Below, piece by piece: positions 1 through 7,488 of a stretch of 64,000 nucleotides of DNA. The translations under genes were made by a program, and so were the position numbers. Source of the stretch: Enterococcus phoeniculicola ATCC BAA-412 (GTDB lineage: Bacteria; Bacillota; Bacilli; Lactobacillales; Enterococcaceae); assembly GCF_000407505.1 (NCBI RefSeq), contig NZ_ASWE01000006.1, positions 1 to 64,000 of the forward strand, given 5' to 3'. The first letter of the stretch is position 1. The number at the start of each line of letters is the position of its first letter. Under the pieces are notes generated by a model, which saw only the letters and a list, made by a program, of their open reading frames with translations, was not told the DNA's origin and ran no database searches.

Positions 1-2
1 TT

Positions 3-173
3 CTAGTTAATTTTACACATGGACAAAAAGTATTTAAACGAACAATTATCGTTCCTTATTCATGGAGTGATAAAGAGGTTAGAGAATACTTGCAGAACTC
101 ATTTCAGCAAGTATCTGTGTTAAAAGTCACTCTGATAGACTTTGCTTGGGTGCCTAATTCAACCTTTAAGTAA
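3..173 (+). CDS. C-terminal end of an unidentified protein (5' truncated)
   Basis: An open frame runs into the window from its left edge and ends at TAA 171-173, giving 56 residues with no start codon in view. The tail contains IIVPYSWSDKEV and ends FAWVPNSTFK. It has no membrane segment, LPXTG or WxL motif. It lies only 23 bp before the exported protein at 197, so the two are probably co-transcribed. I do not recognise the family; membership of a surface-protein locus is suggested only by its neighbours. Confidence 0.6.
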   Translation, partial: LVNFTHGQKVFKRTIIVPYSWSDKEVREYLQNSFQQVSVLKVTLIDFAWVPNSTFK

Positions 174-196
174 AAGTCAAAGAAATGAGGAATCGG

Positions 197-688
197 ATGT
201 TGAAAAAAAATTCATTACTTTTTGGGTCATTGTTAATGGCCGCCTTGTTGTTTGATCAGTCTTACGTACATGGAGAAGCAGTCATTTATGATCCGCTTGA
301 TCCAGTAAATCAAATTGAACCTACAGAGCCATCATTTTCGAGTGAATCAGTAGAGAGTAGTACAATGAATACAACAATCTCTAGTGAGGAAGAAACCCAA
401 GAAACGACAACAGAAACAACACAAGTGAAACAAACAGAATCATCTGCTGAGAAAAAAGAAGAAAAAAAAGTAAAAAGGAAATCCCAGAAACCGGCGCAGC
501 AGGAATCTTATACACACAAAAAGATAACGATTGAAAAAAATATACTTCAACCTGACGATAATGGAGGAGGCGGAGAAAAAAATATGTTCAAGGCATCAGA
601 GTTAAGTTACTCCCTCTCCGGTCTAGCAATCTATGGAAAAAAAGCGGAAGGTGGAGTAGAAATACATGTTCAAAATATTTTTAGATAA
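197..688 (+). CDS. Small exported Ser/Thr/Glu-rich protein, possibly part of a WxL-type locus
   Basis: About 163 residues. The N-terminus is a typical signal peptide: MLKKN, a hydrophobic run about 17 long, then a likely cleavage site near YVHG-EA. The mature part starts with a DPLDP...EPTEP stretch similar in style to the N-termini of WxL surface proteins. It continues with a low-complexity Ser/Thr/Glu/Lys region (about 45-110) and a GGGG linker. There is no LPXTG anchor, WxL motif or second membrane segment. ATG 197 is preferred to ATG 185 because GAGG at 187-190 then serves as its ribosome binding site. The 3' end overlaps the Mga-like gene by 23 bp, suggesting coupled expression. Function unknown; the WxL link is inference. 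Confidence 0.55.
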   Translation: MLKKNSLLFGSLLMAALLFDQSYVHGEAVIYDPLDPVNQIEPTEPSFSSESVESSTMNTTISSEEETQETTTETTQVKQTESSAEKKEEKKVKRKSQKPAQQESYTHKKITIEKNILQPDDNGGGGEKNMFKASELSYSLSGLAIYGKKAEGGVEIHVQNIFR

Positions 689-2123
689 AGCAGATCAGCG
701 AAAAATTGAACTTTTTCGTTATCTTGAAAACAGACCGGGTCTTGTTGAATCAAAAGAAAAAATTATTGAGGATTTATATACCTCTGATTTCTTATTAAAT
801 AAAATCATTGAAGAATTGAATTCTGATTTTGAAGAATACAAGCTAGCCGAAGAATTTCAGCTTATTTTAAGCGGTGCGACTATTACATTGATTGAATCTG
901 GTTTAGCTACGTCCAATCAGTTTGAGATATTATTTATCAAAAACTCATTGATGTTTTCGATTCTTAGTGAATTATTCTTTGAAAAGTTTACCTCGGTAAG
1001 TGAGTATGCAGATAGAAATTTCATCAGTCATCCACCAATTTACAAAAAATTACGAAAACTGAAAAACTATTTTGAGCCATTTCAATTTACAATTAACAAG
1101 AAATTCGTGATTGAGGGAAATGAAAAGAATATTCGTAGTTTCTTTTCTTTCTTATTTCCTAAACTTTTCTATCAAAAATTAGATATTTATCCTTTGGAGA
1201 TTCGAAAACAGGTCAGAAGCTTTATAAAAATGCTTGAGAAAAATTTGACAAAACCTATTTCGGAATATGCCAAGCTTAAACTTTCTCACTTTTTAGCTAT
1301 CTCGTTTTATCGAATGAGCCAAGGAAAGTTCATTGAACCTGCTCCGCTTATTGTGAATGAGACCTTTCTTAAATCAAGTAGTGAGTATCAATGGATAGCT
1401 AAGTGGTTAAAGGCAAAGGGAACTAAGGAAACAGCAGCTTATATGGACTATGAAATTGATCAGCTACTTGCATTTTTAGTTAGTGAGGAAATTGTTTATC
1501 CGCCAGAGTATATTGAGAATGTTGAAAGAAAATTTTTCAGAAAATTAAGTAAGGAATTTATTCTCTCCGTTGAGGAGCACTTTCCGACAGCACACAAATA
1601 CATTCGAAAAAAGAGAAAGCAAATTGATTTACTCCATTTTCAAATTATTTATTTCAAATTGGAATATATTGAAGCAACAAAAGAAATTGATATCAGTTAT
1701 TTTGTGGAAAATTATGCAGAGTATGTTTCTTTTTGTCGGGAGTATTTAAATAGGCATAAATCTAAAAAGACGTTATGGGATATGAAGGAGTATTTGTTCT
1801 TCCATTATTTGGTCATCTTAGAGGACAGCATTCCGTTACAGACTATTCTTGAGCCTATTTATATGTATATTGATTTTTCGTTTGGGCGTACGTACAATAG
1901 TATGATTCAACGAAATATAGAGAAAATTACAAGCTTGAATATTGTTTATCAATCATATATCGATGAGCAGACTGATTTAATTTTATCGGATATTCATTTT
2001 GAAGAACGAGAAGCATTAGCGACGATTACTTGGTTAGCCCCACCACGAGCGATTGATTGGGCAAATTTAACAAACCAGTTAATGTTGTGTAGAGAAGAAA
2101 AATATAATAGAAATCAGGAGTAG
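666..2123 (+). CDS. Mga-like helix-turn-helix transcriptional regulator
   Basis: 485 residues, basic, rich in Phe/Tyr/Lys/Ile, with no membrane segment. The order looks like stand-alone Mga/AtxA-type regulators of Gram-positive cocci: an N-terminal winged-helix region (about 10-130), a second HTH-like stretch around EYADRNFISHPPIYKKL, a long PRD-like central part and a C-terminal domain. Regulators of this kind often sit beside enterococcal WxL surface-protein clusters, which fits the exported protein just upstream. GGTGGAG lies about 9 bp before ATG 666. The stop codon lies inside the terminator at 2112-2154, so the locus ends here. The targets are unknown. The family call rests on overall composition and layout. 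Confidence 0.7.
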   Translation: MFKIFLDKADQRKIELFRYLENRPGLVESKEKIIEDLYTSDFLLNKIIEELNSDFEEYKLAEEFQLILSGATITLIESGLATSNQFEILFIKNSLMFSILSELFFEKFTSVSEYADRNFISHPPIYKKLRKLKNYFEPFQFTINKKFVIEGNEKNIRSFFSFLFPKLFYQKLDIYPLEIRKQVRSFIKMLEKNLTKPISEYAKLKLSHFLAISFYRMSQGKFIEPAPLIVNETFLKSSSEYQWIAKWLKAKGTKETAAYMDYEIDQLLAFLVSEEIVYPPEYIENVERKFFRKLSKEFILSVEEHFPTAHKYIRKKRKQIDLLHFQIIYFKLEYIEATKEIDISYFVENYAEYVSFCREYLNRHKSKKTLWDMKEYLFFHYLVILEDSIPLQTILEPIYMYIDFSFGRTYNSMIQRNIEKITSLNIVYQSYIDEQTDLILSDIHFEEREALATITWLAPPRAIDWANLTNQLMLCREEKYNRNQE

Positions 2124-2154
2124 GTGAGTATTATGAATCTATTCCTGATTTTTT
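2112..2154 (+). terminator. Rho-independent terminator of the Mga-like gene
   Basis: AATCAGGAGT pairs with ATTCCTGATT across an approximately 19-nt loop and is followed by TTTTTTG. The left arm contains the end of the coding sequence. Confidence 0.75.
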
Positions 2155-2557
2155 GTCGTTTCAGCCGAAAAAAGGGCAAGGCAGTTTCTTCAGCAAAAAA
2201 ATACCTGAAACCGCATGAAATGAGGAATATAACAAACAATGTTTCTCTTATTTGAAAGAATAAAGTACGAAAAAATAACAAAATTTTTAGTAAGCGTGGC
2301 AAATGAAAAATCAAAATTATTAATAAAATAACGTGAAAATAGATTTTTTTTTAGTTACTTGCGTGGTTTATTGATTAGATAAGTAATGGAAGCGTTACTC
2401 TACGTAATTAAAGTTGACACTCACCCTTACAAACATTAGAATAAAGTAGTGTGTAACCACACATATGCAAGTAGGCATATTGATAATTAAAAATAGTTTA
2501 TCAAAAAACTACATTAATAGTTAAATGAAAAAGAAAGATAGTATGGAGGTGGATTCA
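2155..2557 (+). other. Intergenic region upstream of rny
   Basis: About 400 bp without a convincing gene. The only clear signal is the sigma-A promoter at 2414-2442. A 66-codon minus-strand frame at 2114-2314 has no ribosome binding site and runs through the terminator. Confidence 0.6.
2414..2442 (+). promoter_or_regulatory. Sigma-A promoter for rny
   Basis: TTGACA at 2414-2419, a 17-bp spacer, then TAGAAT at 2437-2442. The start codon of rny is about 115 bp further on, leaving a leader of roughly 110 nt. Confidence 0.8.
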
Positions 2558-4114
2558 ATGGGACTTACTATTCTCCTCGCTATCATCGGTTTAATTGTCG
2601 GCCTTGTTTTAGGCTTTGTATTCGAAAAATCTCGTCATAACAAAGAGATTGACGGCGCAAAAAATTCTGCTGCAGGTATTTTAGAAGGTGCACGAAAAGA
2701 AGCAGAAACCCTAAAAAAAGAGGCGTTGTTGGAAGCTAAGGAAGAAAACCAGAAGTATCGGGCAGAAATCGAAAGTGAGCTGAAAGAAAGCAAATTAGAA
2801 GTAAAAGCACAAGAAAATCGTTTGCTGCAAAGAGAACAATCATTAGATCGTAAAGATGATTCTCTGGAAAAACGCGAAAACTCACTGGAAGATAAAGAAG
2901 AAAAACTTGGTGCTAGACAGCAATTAATTGACGAGCGAGAACAAGAAGTAGAAAAATTAATTGAAGAACAAAAACACGAACTAGAACGAATTGCTGGGTT
3001 ATCTAAAGATGAAGCAAAAGATGTCATCATGAAGGAAACAGAAGAGGAATTGAACCATGAATTAACTGTTATGGTCAAGGAATCTGAACAACGAGCAAAA
3101 GAAGAAGCAGATCGCAAAGCGAAAAACTTACTTTCTCTTGCAATTCAGCGTTGTGCAGCAGATCAAGTATCTGAAACGACTGTATCAGTAGTTACTTTAC
3201 CAAACGATGAAATGAAGGGTCGTATTATTGGTCGTGAAGGCCGAAACATCCGTACGCTTGAAACCTTAACAGGAATCGATTTGATTATTGATGATACACC
3301 AGAAGCGGTAGTATTATCCGGGTTTGATCCAATTCGTCGTGAAATTGCTCGAATGACTTTAGAAAAACTTATTCAAGATGGACGTATTCACCCAGCGCGC
3401 ATTGAAGAGATGGTTGAAAAATCACGTAAGGAAATGGATGAGCGCATTCGTGAGTATGGAGAGCAAGCAGCATTTGAAGTGGGCGCACATACGCTTCATC
3501 CAGACTTAATTAAGATTTTAGGACGTTTACGTTTCCGTACAAGTTATGGTCAAAATGTGCTAAATCACTCAATTGAGGTTGCTAAATTAACGGGTGTTCT
3601 TGCAGCTGAATTAGGCGAAGACATTCAATTGGCAAAACGCGCAGGTTTGCTGCATGATATCGGAAAAGCGTTAGATCACGAAATTGAAGGATCTCACGTA
3701 GAAATCGGAGCAGAGCTTGCAGCGAAATACAAAGAAAATTCAGTCGTTATTAATGCGATTGCTTCTCATCATGGCGATGTTGAAGCAACATCTGTCATTT
3801 CTGTACTTGTTGCAGCAGCAGATGCATTATCTGCGGCAAGACCAGGAGCAAGAAGCGAATCACTAGAAAATTATATTCGTCGTTTAGAAAACTTAGAAAA
3901 TATCTCCAACGGATTTGAAGGCGTTGAATCAAGCTTTGCTGTTCAAGCCGGACGTGAAGTTCGTGTAATGGTCAAACCAGAAGAAATTTCTGATTTAGAT
4001 GCAGTTCGTTTAGTTAGAGATATTCGTAAGAAGATTGAAGATGATTTGGATTATCCAGGTCATATCAAAGTGATTGTTATTCGTGAAACGCGAGTGACCG
4101 ATTACGCCAAATAG
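2558..4114 (+). CDS. rny: Ribonuclease Y
   Basis: Membrane-anchored endoribonuclease that starts mRNA decay in Firmicutes. From ATG 2558 the protein is 518 residues, the usual length. Order: an N-terminal membrane helix ([18 protein letters not shown]), a long Glu/Lys-rich coiled coil to about 190, a KH domain with [12 protein letters not shown], and an HD domain with LLHDIGK and ASHHGD as metal-binding motifs. A start at 2525 would add 11 residues, but GGAGGTG lies about 8 bp before 2558 and homologues begin MGL. Transcribed alone, from a strong promoter to a strong terminator. All catalytic motifs are intact. Confidence 0.97.
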   Translation: MGLTILLAIIGLIVGLVLGFVFEKSRHNKEIDGAKNSAAGILEGARKEAETLKKEALLEAKEENQKYRAEIESELKESKLEVKAQENRLLQREQSLDRKDDSLEKRENSLEDKEEKLGARQQLIDEREQEVEKLIEEQKHELERIAGLSKDEAKDVIMKETEEELNHELTVMVKESEQRAKEEADRKAKNLLSLAIQRCAADQVSETTVSVVTLPNDEMKGRIIGREGRNIRTLETLTGIDLIIDDTPEAVVLSGFDPIRREIARMTLEKLIQDGRIHPARIEEMVEKSRKEMDERIREYGEQAAFEVGAHTLHPDLIKILGRLRFRTSYGQNVLNHSIEVAKLTGVLAAELGEDIQLAKRAGLLHDIGKALDHEIEGSHVEIGAELAAKYKENSVVINAIASHHGDVEATSVISVLVAAADALSAARPGARSESLENYIRRLENLENISNGFEGVESSFAVQAGREVRVMVKPEEISDLDAVRLVRDIRKKIEDDLDYPGHIKVIVIRETRVTDYAK

Positions 4115-4123
4115 AACCTATGA

Positions 4124-4162
4124 GTCGAAATCCTTTTTGTATAAAGGGTTTCGGCTTTTTTT
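4124..4162 (+). terminator. Rho-independent terminator of rny
   Basis: GTCGAAATCCTTT pairs with AAAGGGTTTCGGC (two G-T wobbles) around a short loop, followed by seven T. Confidence 0.85.
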
Positions 4163-4503
4163 GGCTCTTTATCAAATGATGTTGTTTTAAAAATAAGTCA
4201 CAGAATGGAGAACATTTTGGAAGCGAGCTTGTTAATTCAGTCTAAATCAGAAAGAAACGTCCCAACCTCGAGTTCTATGCAGGAATAGCTAGAAAATACA
4301 AACATTGATGATGCGAAAAAATACGTTTATGAAGCCCAACTAGGTTCGTCAGTTGTTTTTTAGAGACGTAAATTTTTTCTGGTGGTTGAGTCTAAATTGT
4401 GGAGAGAAACAGTTTTTTATAGCGGAATATGAAGATATTTTCATCATAAATCAGTTGACCCGGGGCAAAGAACTCAGTAATCTGAAGATACGGGGGTGGG
4501 GTT
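4163..4503 (+). other. Intergenic region with 9-bp direct repeats
   Basis: About 340 bp without a gene. AGTCTAAAT occurs at 4239-4247 and again at 4389-4397, exactly 150 bp apart. The stretch between contains GTCCCAACCT (near 4260), the reverse complement of the AGGTTGGGAC opening of the dispersed repeat at 53871, so it may hold a decayed inverted copy of that element. The promoter of the two-component operon lies at the right end. Confidence 0.4.
4455..4483 (+). promoter_or_regulatory. Probable promoter of the two-component operon
   Basis: TTGACC at 4455-4460, a 17-bp spacer, TAATCT at 4478-4483. The G-rich ribosome binding site and ATG 4504 follow within 21 bp, so the leader would be very short. 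Confidence 0.55.
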
Positions 4504-5211
4504 ATGTCAAATGTACATATTCTATTAGTTGAGGATGAAGAAAGTTTAGCAAGCTTTATTTCAGATGAGCTTTCTTTTGAAGGCTACCATGTTACTCATG
4601 CAAAAGATGGAAAAGAAGCACTGGAGAAATTTGATGCACATCAAAAAGAATTAACCTTGATTTTACTTGATTGGATGCTTCCGGTTTATGATGGCTTAGC
4701 AGTTGCTCGTAGAATCCGCACCAAAAGTAATCTACCAATTATTATGATGACAGCAAGAGATCAGGTAAGTGATAAAGTGATGGGACTAGATGTAGGAACA
4801 GATGACTATATTACAAAACCTTTTGAGATTGAAGAACTACTCGCACGAATTCGTGTGATTCTCCGACGAGAAAAGCAGGTAAGGGAGTTAATAAAAGCCC
4901 CCTCTATCTATCAGTATGAAGATCTTGTCCTTGATCCCGCCAAGCATGTAGTTCATCGTTTTGACCAAGAAATTTTACTAACGCAAAAAGAAGTAGCCTT
5001 ACTTTTGGCATTGTTGAGGCATCCAGAGGAAGTAAAAACCCGAGATGAGCTATTAAATGAAGTGTGGGGATATGATTACTATGGTCAAACGAATACTGTA
5101 GATGTTTATATACGTGCCTTAAGAAATAAAATAGATTTTGACAAGGAGAAGCGTGTGATTCAAACCATTAGAGGAGTTGGGTATGTATTGAGGGCAGACT
5201 ATGGAAAATAA
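4504..5211 (+). CDS. OmpR/PhoB-family response regulator
   Basis: 235 residues. The N-terminal receiver domain has the acidic pair E10/D11, the phospho-acceptor D56 in ILLDWMLP, T83 and K105 (ITKPF). The C-terminal winged helix (about 130-232) ends with the characteristic TIRGVGYVL. It should bind DNA once phosphorylated by the kinase at 5201, which overlaps it by 11 bp. The pair resembles ArlRS/LisRK-type systems in layout, but I cannot assign a specific orthologue. The PepSY lipoprotein at 6656 is a plausible partner or target. Confidence 0.93.
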   Translation: MSNVHILLVEDEESLASFISDELSFEGYHVTHAKDGKEALEKFDAHQKELTLILLDWMLPVYDGLAVARRIRTKSNLPIIMMTARDQVSDKVMGLDVGTDDYITKPFEIEELLARIRVILRREKQVRELIKAPSIYQYEDLVLDPAKHVVHRFDQEILLTQKEVALLLALLRHPEEVKTRDELLNEVWGYDYYGQTNTVDVYIRALRNKIDFDKEKRVIQTIRGVGYVLRADYGK

Positions 5212-6544
5212 AAAAAGAAGAAATAGTGCCCGTTTTCAACTAACTATTCGATTTGCGCTGCTTTTGACAATTAGTATTCTTGTGTTGAGTATCTCTATTG
5301 TAACAGTATTAAGCAGAGAACTATACGATTCAACCAAAGAGCAGACAGAATTATTAAAAGAAACGATGAAGAAAGCTGATACGAAGAATCGAGTAGAGTG
5401 GCTAGAATTTTTGGATACCTATACCTCTGGAAAAAGTTCGCCTTATTATATCCAGGTTTTTTTGTCATCAGGAGAGAGCATCTATTCTCATGAGGCTCGT
5501 CAGGTATTCAGTCAGTTTGATGAAATGAATCAGTTTCTTTTTCTGCAAACATTATTATGGGAAGAAGAGGACGTCTATTATTACACAACTCTTGAAAAAG
5601 GAGAAGATACGGCGGCAATTCTTGTAAGTATGGAAGATCAGTTTGATTTAATCAAACGAGTTATTTTACTTAGCACCTTATTGACGATGATTGTTTTATT
5701 TGTGGGCGTCTGGTTCATAGCTCGGTTTGCAGGTGTGTTTAGCCGACCGTTACGTGTGATGAATAATGAGATAGGTACATTAAATCTTGAGGAAAAAAAA
5801 GGACGGTTAACTGTTCCTGAAGATCCTAGAGAGGTCAAATATGTTGCTGAATCCTTTAATGAACTATTAGAAAAACAAGAACGGTCGTTGGAAAGAGAAA
5901 AACAATTTGTAGCTGATGTTTCCCACGAGCTGAGGACACCGCTCACTGCGATTCGTGGTCATGTAAAGCTGATTCGTCGAAGAGGAGAAGCACATCCGGA
6001 AGTGATTCCTAAATCGATTGCCTATATTGATACGGAATCTAAGCGTATGACACTAATGGTCGAACAGCTCCTCACGCTAGGACGTTTAGAAAAAGGAACG
6101 GATGTGACAGATGTTTCTCAATTATTGAGGCAAATAGTAGATGATTTTCAGCTAATGATTCGACAAACACTTGAAGTGACGATTGAAGAAGACGTCTATC
6201 TTATAGCAGAAAAAGAACATTTGCGGCAAATCATTAGAAATTTGGTTGAGAATGCGGCGAAATATACGGAGCCTTCAGGAGGCATCTCAATTCAGCTGCG
6301 ACAAACAAAAGAGGGTGTAACTCTAAAGGTAGCAGATACAGGAAAAGGGATTTCTGCTGAGGAACGACTGCATATTTTTGAACGTTTTTATCGGGCAGAT
6401 CAATCTCGTTCAAGTCAGGTATCTGGGTCGGGCATAGGGCTGTCGATTGTTTGGGCGCTTGTTCATTTATATGAAGGACATATTGACGTTCTTGATAATC
6501 AGCCAAAGGGCAGCCAGTTTGTTGTTTATTTTCCAAAAAAATAG
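5201..6544 (+). CDS. Membrane sensor histidine kinase
   Basis: 447 residues. Transmembrane helices at about 13-38 and 153-176 flank an extracellular sensor loop of about 115 residues. A HAMP-like linker follows, then the dimerisation domain with H242 in SHELRTPLTAIR, and the ATPase domain with the N box (NLVENAAKY), the G1 box DTGKGI and the G2 region SGIGLSI. All catalytic boxes are intact. It overlaps the response regulator by 11 bp, so the two are translated together. The stimulus is unknown; a medium-sized extracellular loop fits envelope stress or peptide sensing. Confidence 0.93.
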   Translation: MENKKRRNSARFQLTIRFALLLTISILVLSISIVTVLSRELYDSTKEQTELLKETMKKADTKNRVEWLEFLDTYTSGKSSPYYIQVFLSSGESIYSHEARQVFSQFDEMNQFLFLQTLLWEEEDVYYYTTLEKGEDTAAILVSMEDQFDLIKRVILLSTLLTMIVLFVGVWFIARFAGVFSRPLRVMNNEIGTLNLEEKKGRLTVPEDPREVKYVAESFNELLEKQERSLEREKQFVADVSHELRTPLTAIRGHVKLIRRRGEAHPEVIPKSIAYIDTESKRMTLMVEQLLTLGRLEKGTDVTDVSQLLRQIVDDFQLMIRQTLEVTIEEDVYLIAEKEHLRQIIRNLVENAAKYTEPSGGISIQLRQTKEGVTLKVADTGKGISAEERLHIFERFYRADQSRSSQVSGSGIGLSIVWALVHLYEGHIDVLDNQPKGSQFVVYFPKK

Positions 6545-6655
6545 AATGAAGATTTTTTCATAAAGCTTTTATAGTTGATTGGTTTTTCTAAGGAAAAACT
6601 TTGATACGATAAATAGGTAAAAGCAAATGATTAAATTGCAAAGGAGTCGGTTATA

Positions 6656-7339
6656 ATGAAAAAAATAAGTCTTATGGGTGTAGTTCTTTTAGGTATGGTG
6701 CTAAGTGGCTGCACATCTAACCAAAATACACTGCCAGAAAAAAGCAATTCACTGTCTGCTGTACAAGAAACGCAGAAACGCGCTGATTCAGAGACAAGTC
6801 ACTCGAGGACAGAAGACAGTTCTAGTAATACCAAGACATCAAATACGACGAATCAGTCTACAACAAGTAGTCAGCCTGCAACAAATACAGAGGGCATTGA
6901 TATTTCACTGGAAAAAGCCATTAGTATTTATCAGGATTTGTATCCAGACACTGCAGTAACCACTGTTGATTTAGATACGAGTTTTGGAAAATATTACTAC
7001 GAGGTAAAAGGCGTGGACGACTCGATGGAATATGAAGTGAAGATAGATGCAAAAACAGGGGAAGCAAAGAAAGAGAAGGAAGAAAGATTAGATAGCGATG
7101 AACAAAATGGTGTTGAGAAAGACGAAAAAGCCCTCTCACTCGACAAGCTATTAGCGGTTGATAAGGCAGCTGAGGTTGCGGTGAAAGCAGCAGGCGGTGG
7201 AGAAGCGATTGAATGGTCGTTAGAAAGAGAATGGGCAACCACCTACTGGGAAGTAACGGTAAAAAATGGCCGCTCAGAAACCACTGTTACGTTAGATGCA
7301 AAAACGGGCGAAATCTTAGAAACAGAGTTAGATGACTAA
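6656..7339 (+). CDS. Lipoprotein with two PepSY-type domains
   Basis: 227 residues. The signal peptide ends in the lipobox LSGC (Cys19). A Ser/Thr/Asn-rich linker (about 25-78) leads to two similar domains, each ending in a signature of the form DAKTGE: about 80-135 (KIDAKTGEAKKE) and about 155-224 (TLDAKTGEILET). PepSY domains are small extracytoplasmic modules thought to inhibit proteases or act in sensing. It lies 111 bp after the kinase gene in the same direction, with a strong terminator behind it. A role as accessory to the two-component system is inference. Confidence 0.85.
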   Translation: MKKISLMGVVLLGMVLSGCTSNQNTLPEKSNSLSAVQETQKRADSETSHSRTEDSSSNTKTSNTTNQSTTSSQPATNTEGIDISLEKAISIYQDLYPDTAVTTVDLDTSFGKYYYEVKGVDDSMEYEVKIDAKTGEAKKEKEERLDSDEQNGVEKDEKALSLDKLLAVDKAAEVAVKAAGGGEAIEWSLEREWATTYWEVTVKNGRSETTVTLDAKTGEILETELDD

Positions 7340-7363
7340 TTCTTTTAACTGAAAATAATAAGA

Positions 7364-7410
7364 GTCGTAAGTGACTATCCAGTGGTGGATAGTCACTTAC
7401 GGCTTATTTT
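7364..7410 (+). terminator. Rho-independent terminator after the PepSY lipoprotein gene
   Basis: A 17-bp stem, GTCGTAAGTGACTATCC with GGATAGTCACTTACGGC, around a 6-nt loop, then TTATTTT. Confidence 0.85.
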
Positions 7411-7488
7411 CATTGAGAATCAGTGGAAAATACGAACAGAATAAGCTACTATTAAGAGAATGAAAAACCTGTAAAGGGAGTCCGATTT

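Noticed and set aside
2114-2314. 66-codon minus-strand frame between the Mga-like gene and rny
   Set aside because: No ribosome binding site, runs across the terminator hairpin, and its composition is that of AT-rich noise.
2635-3117. 160-codon minus-strand frame inside rny
   Set aside because: Ser-rich shadow of the Glu/Lys-rich coiled coil of RNase Y on the opposite strand.
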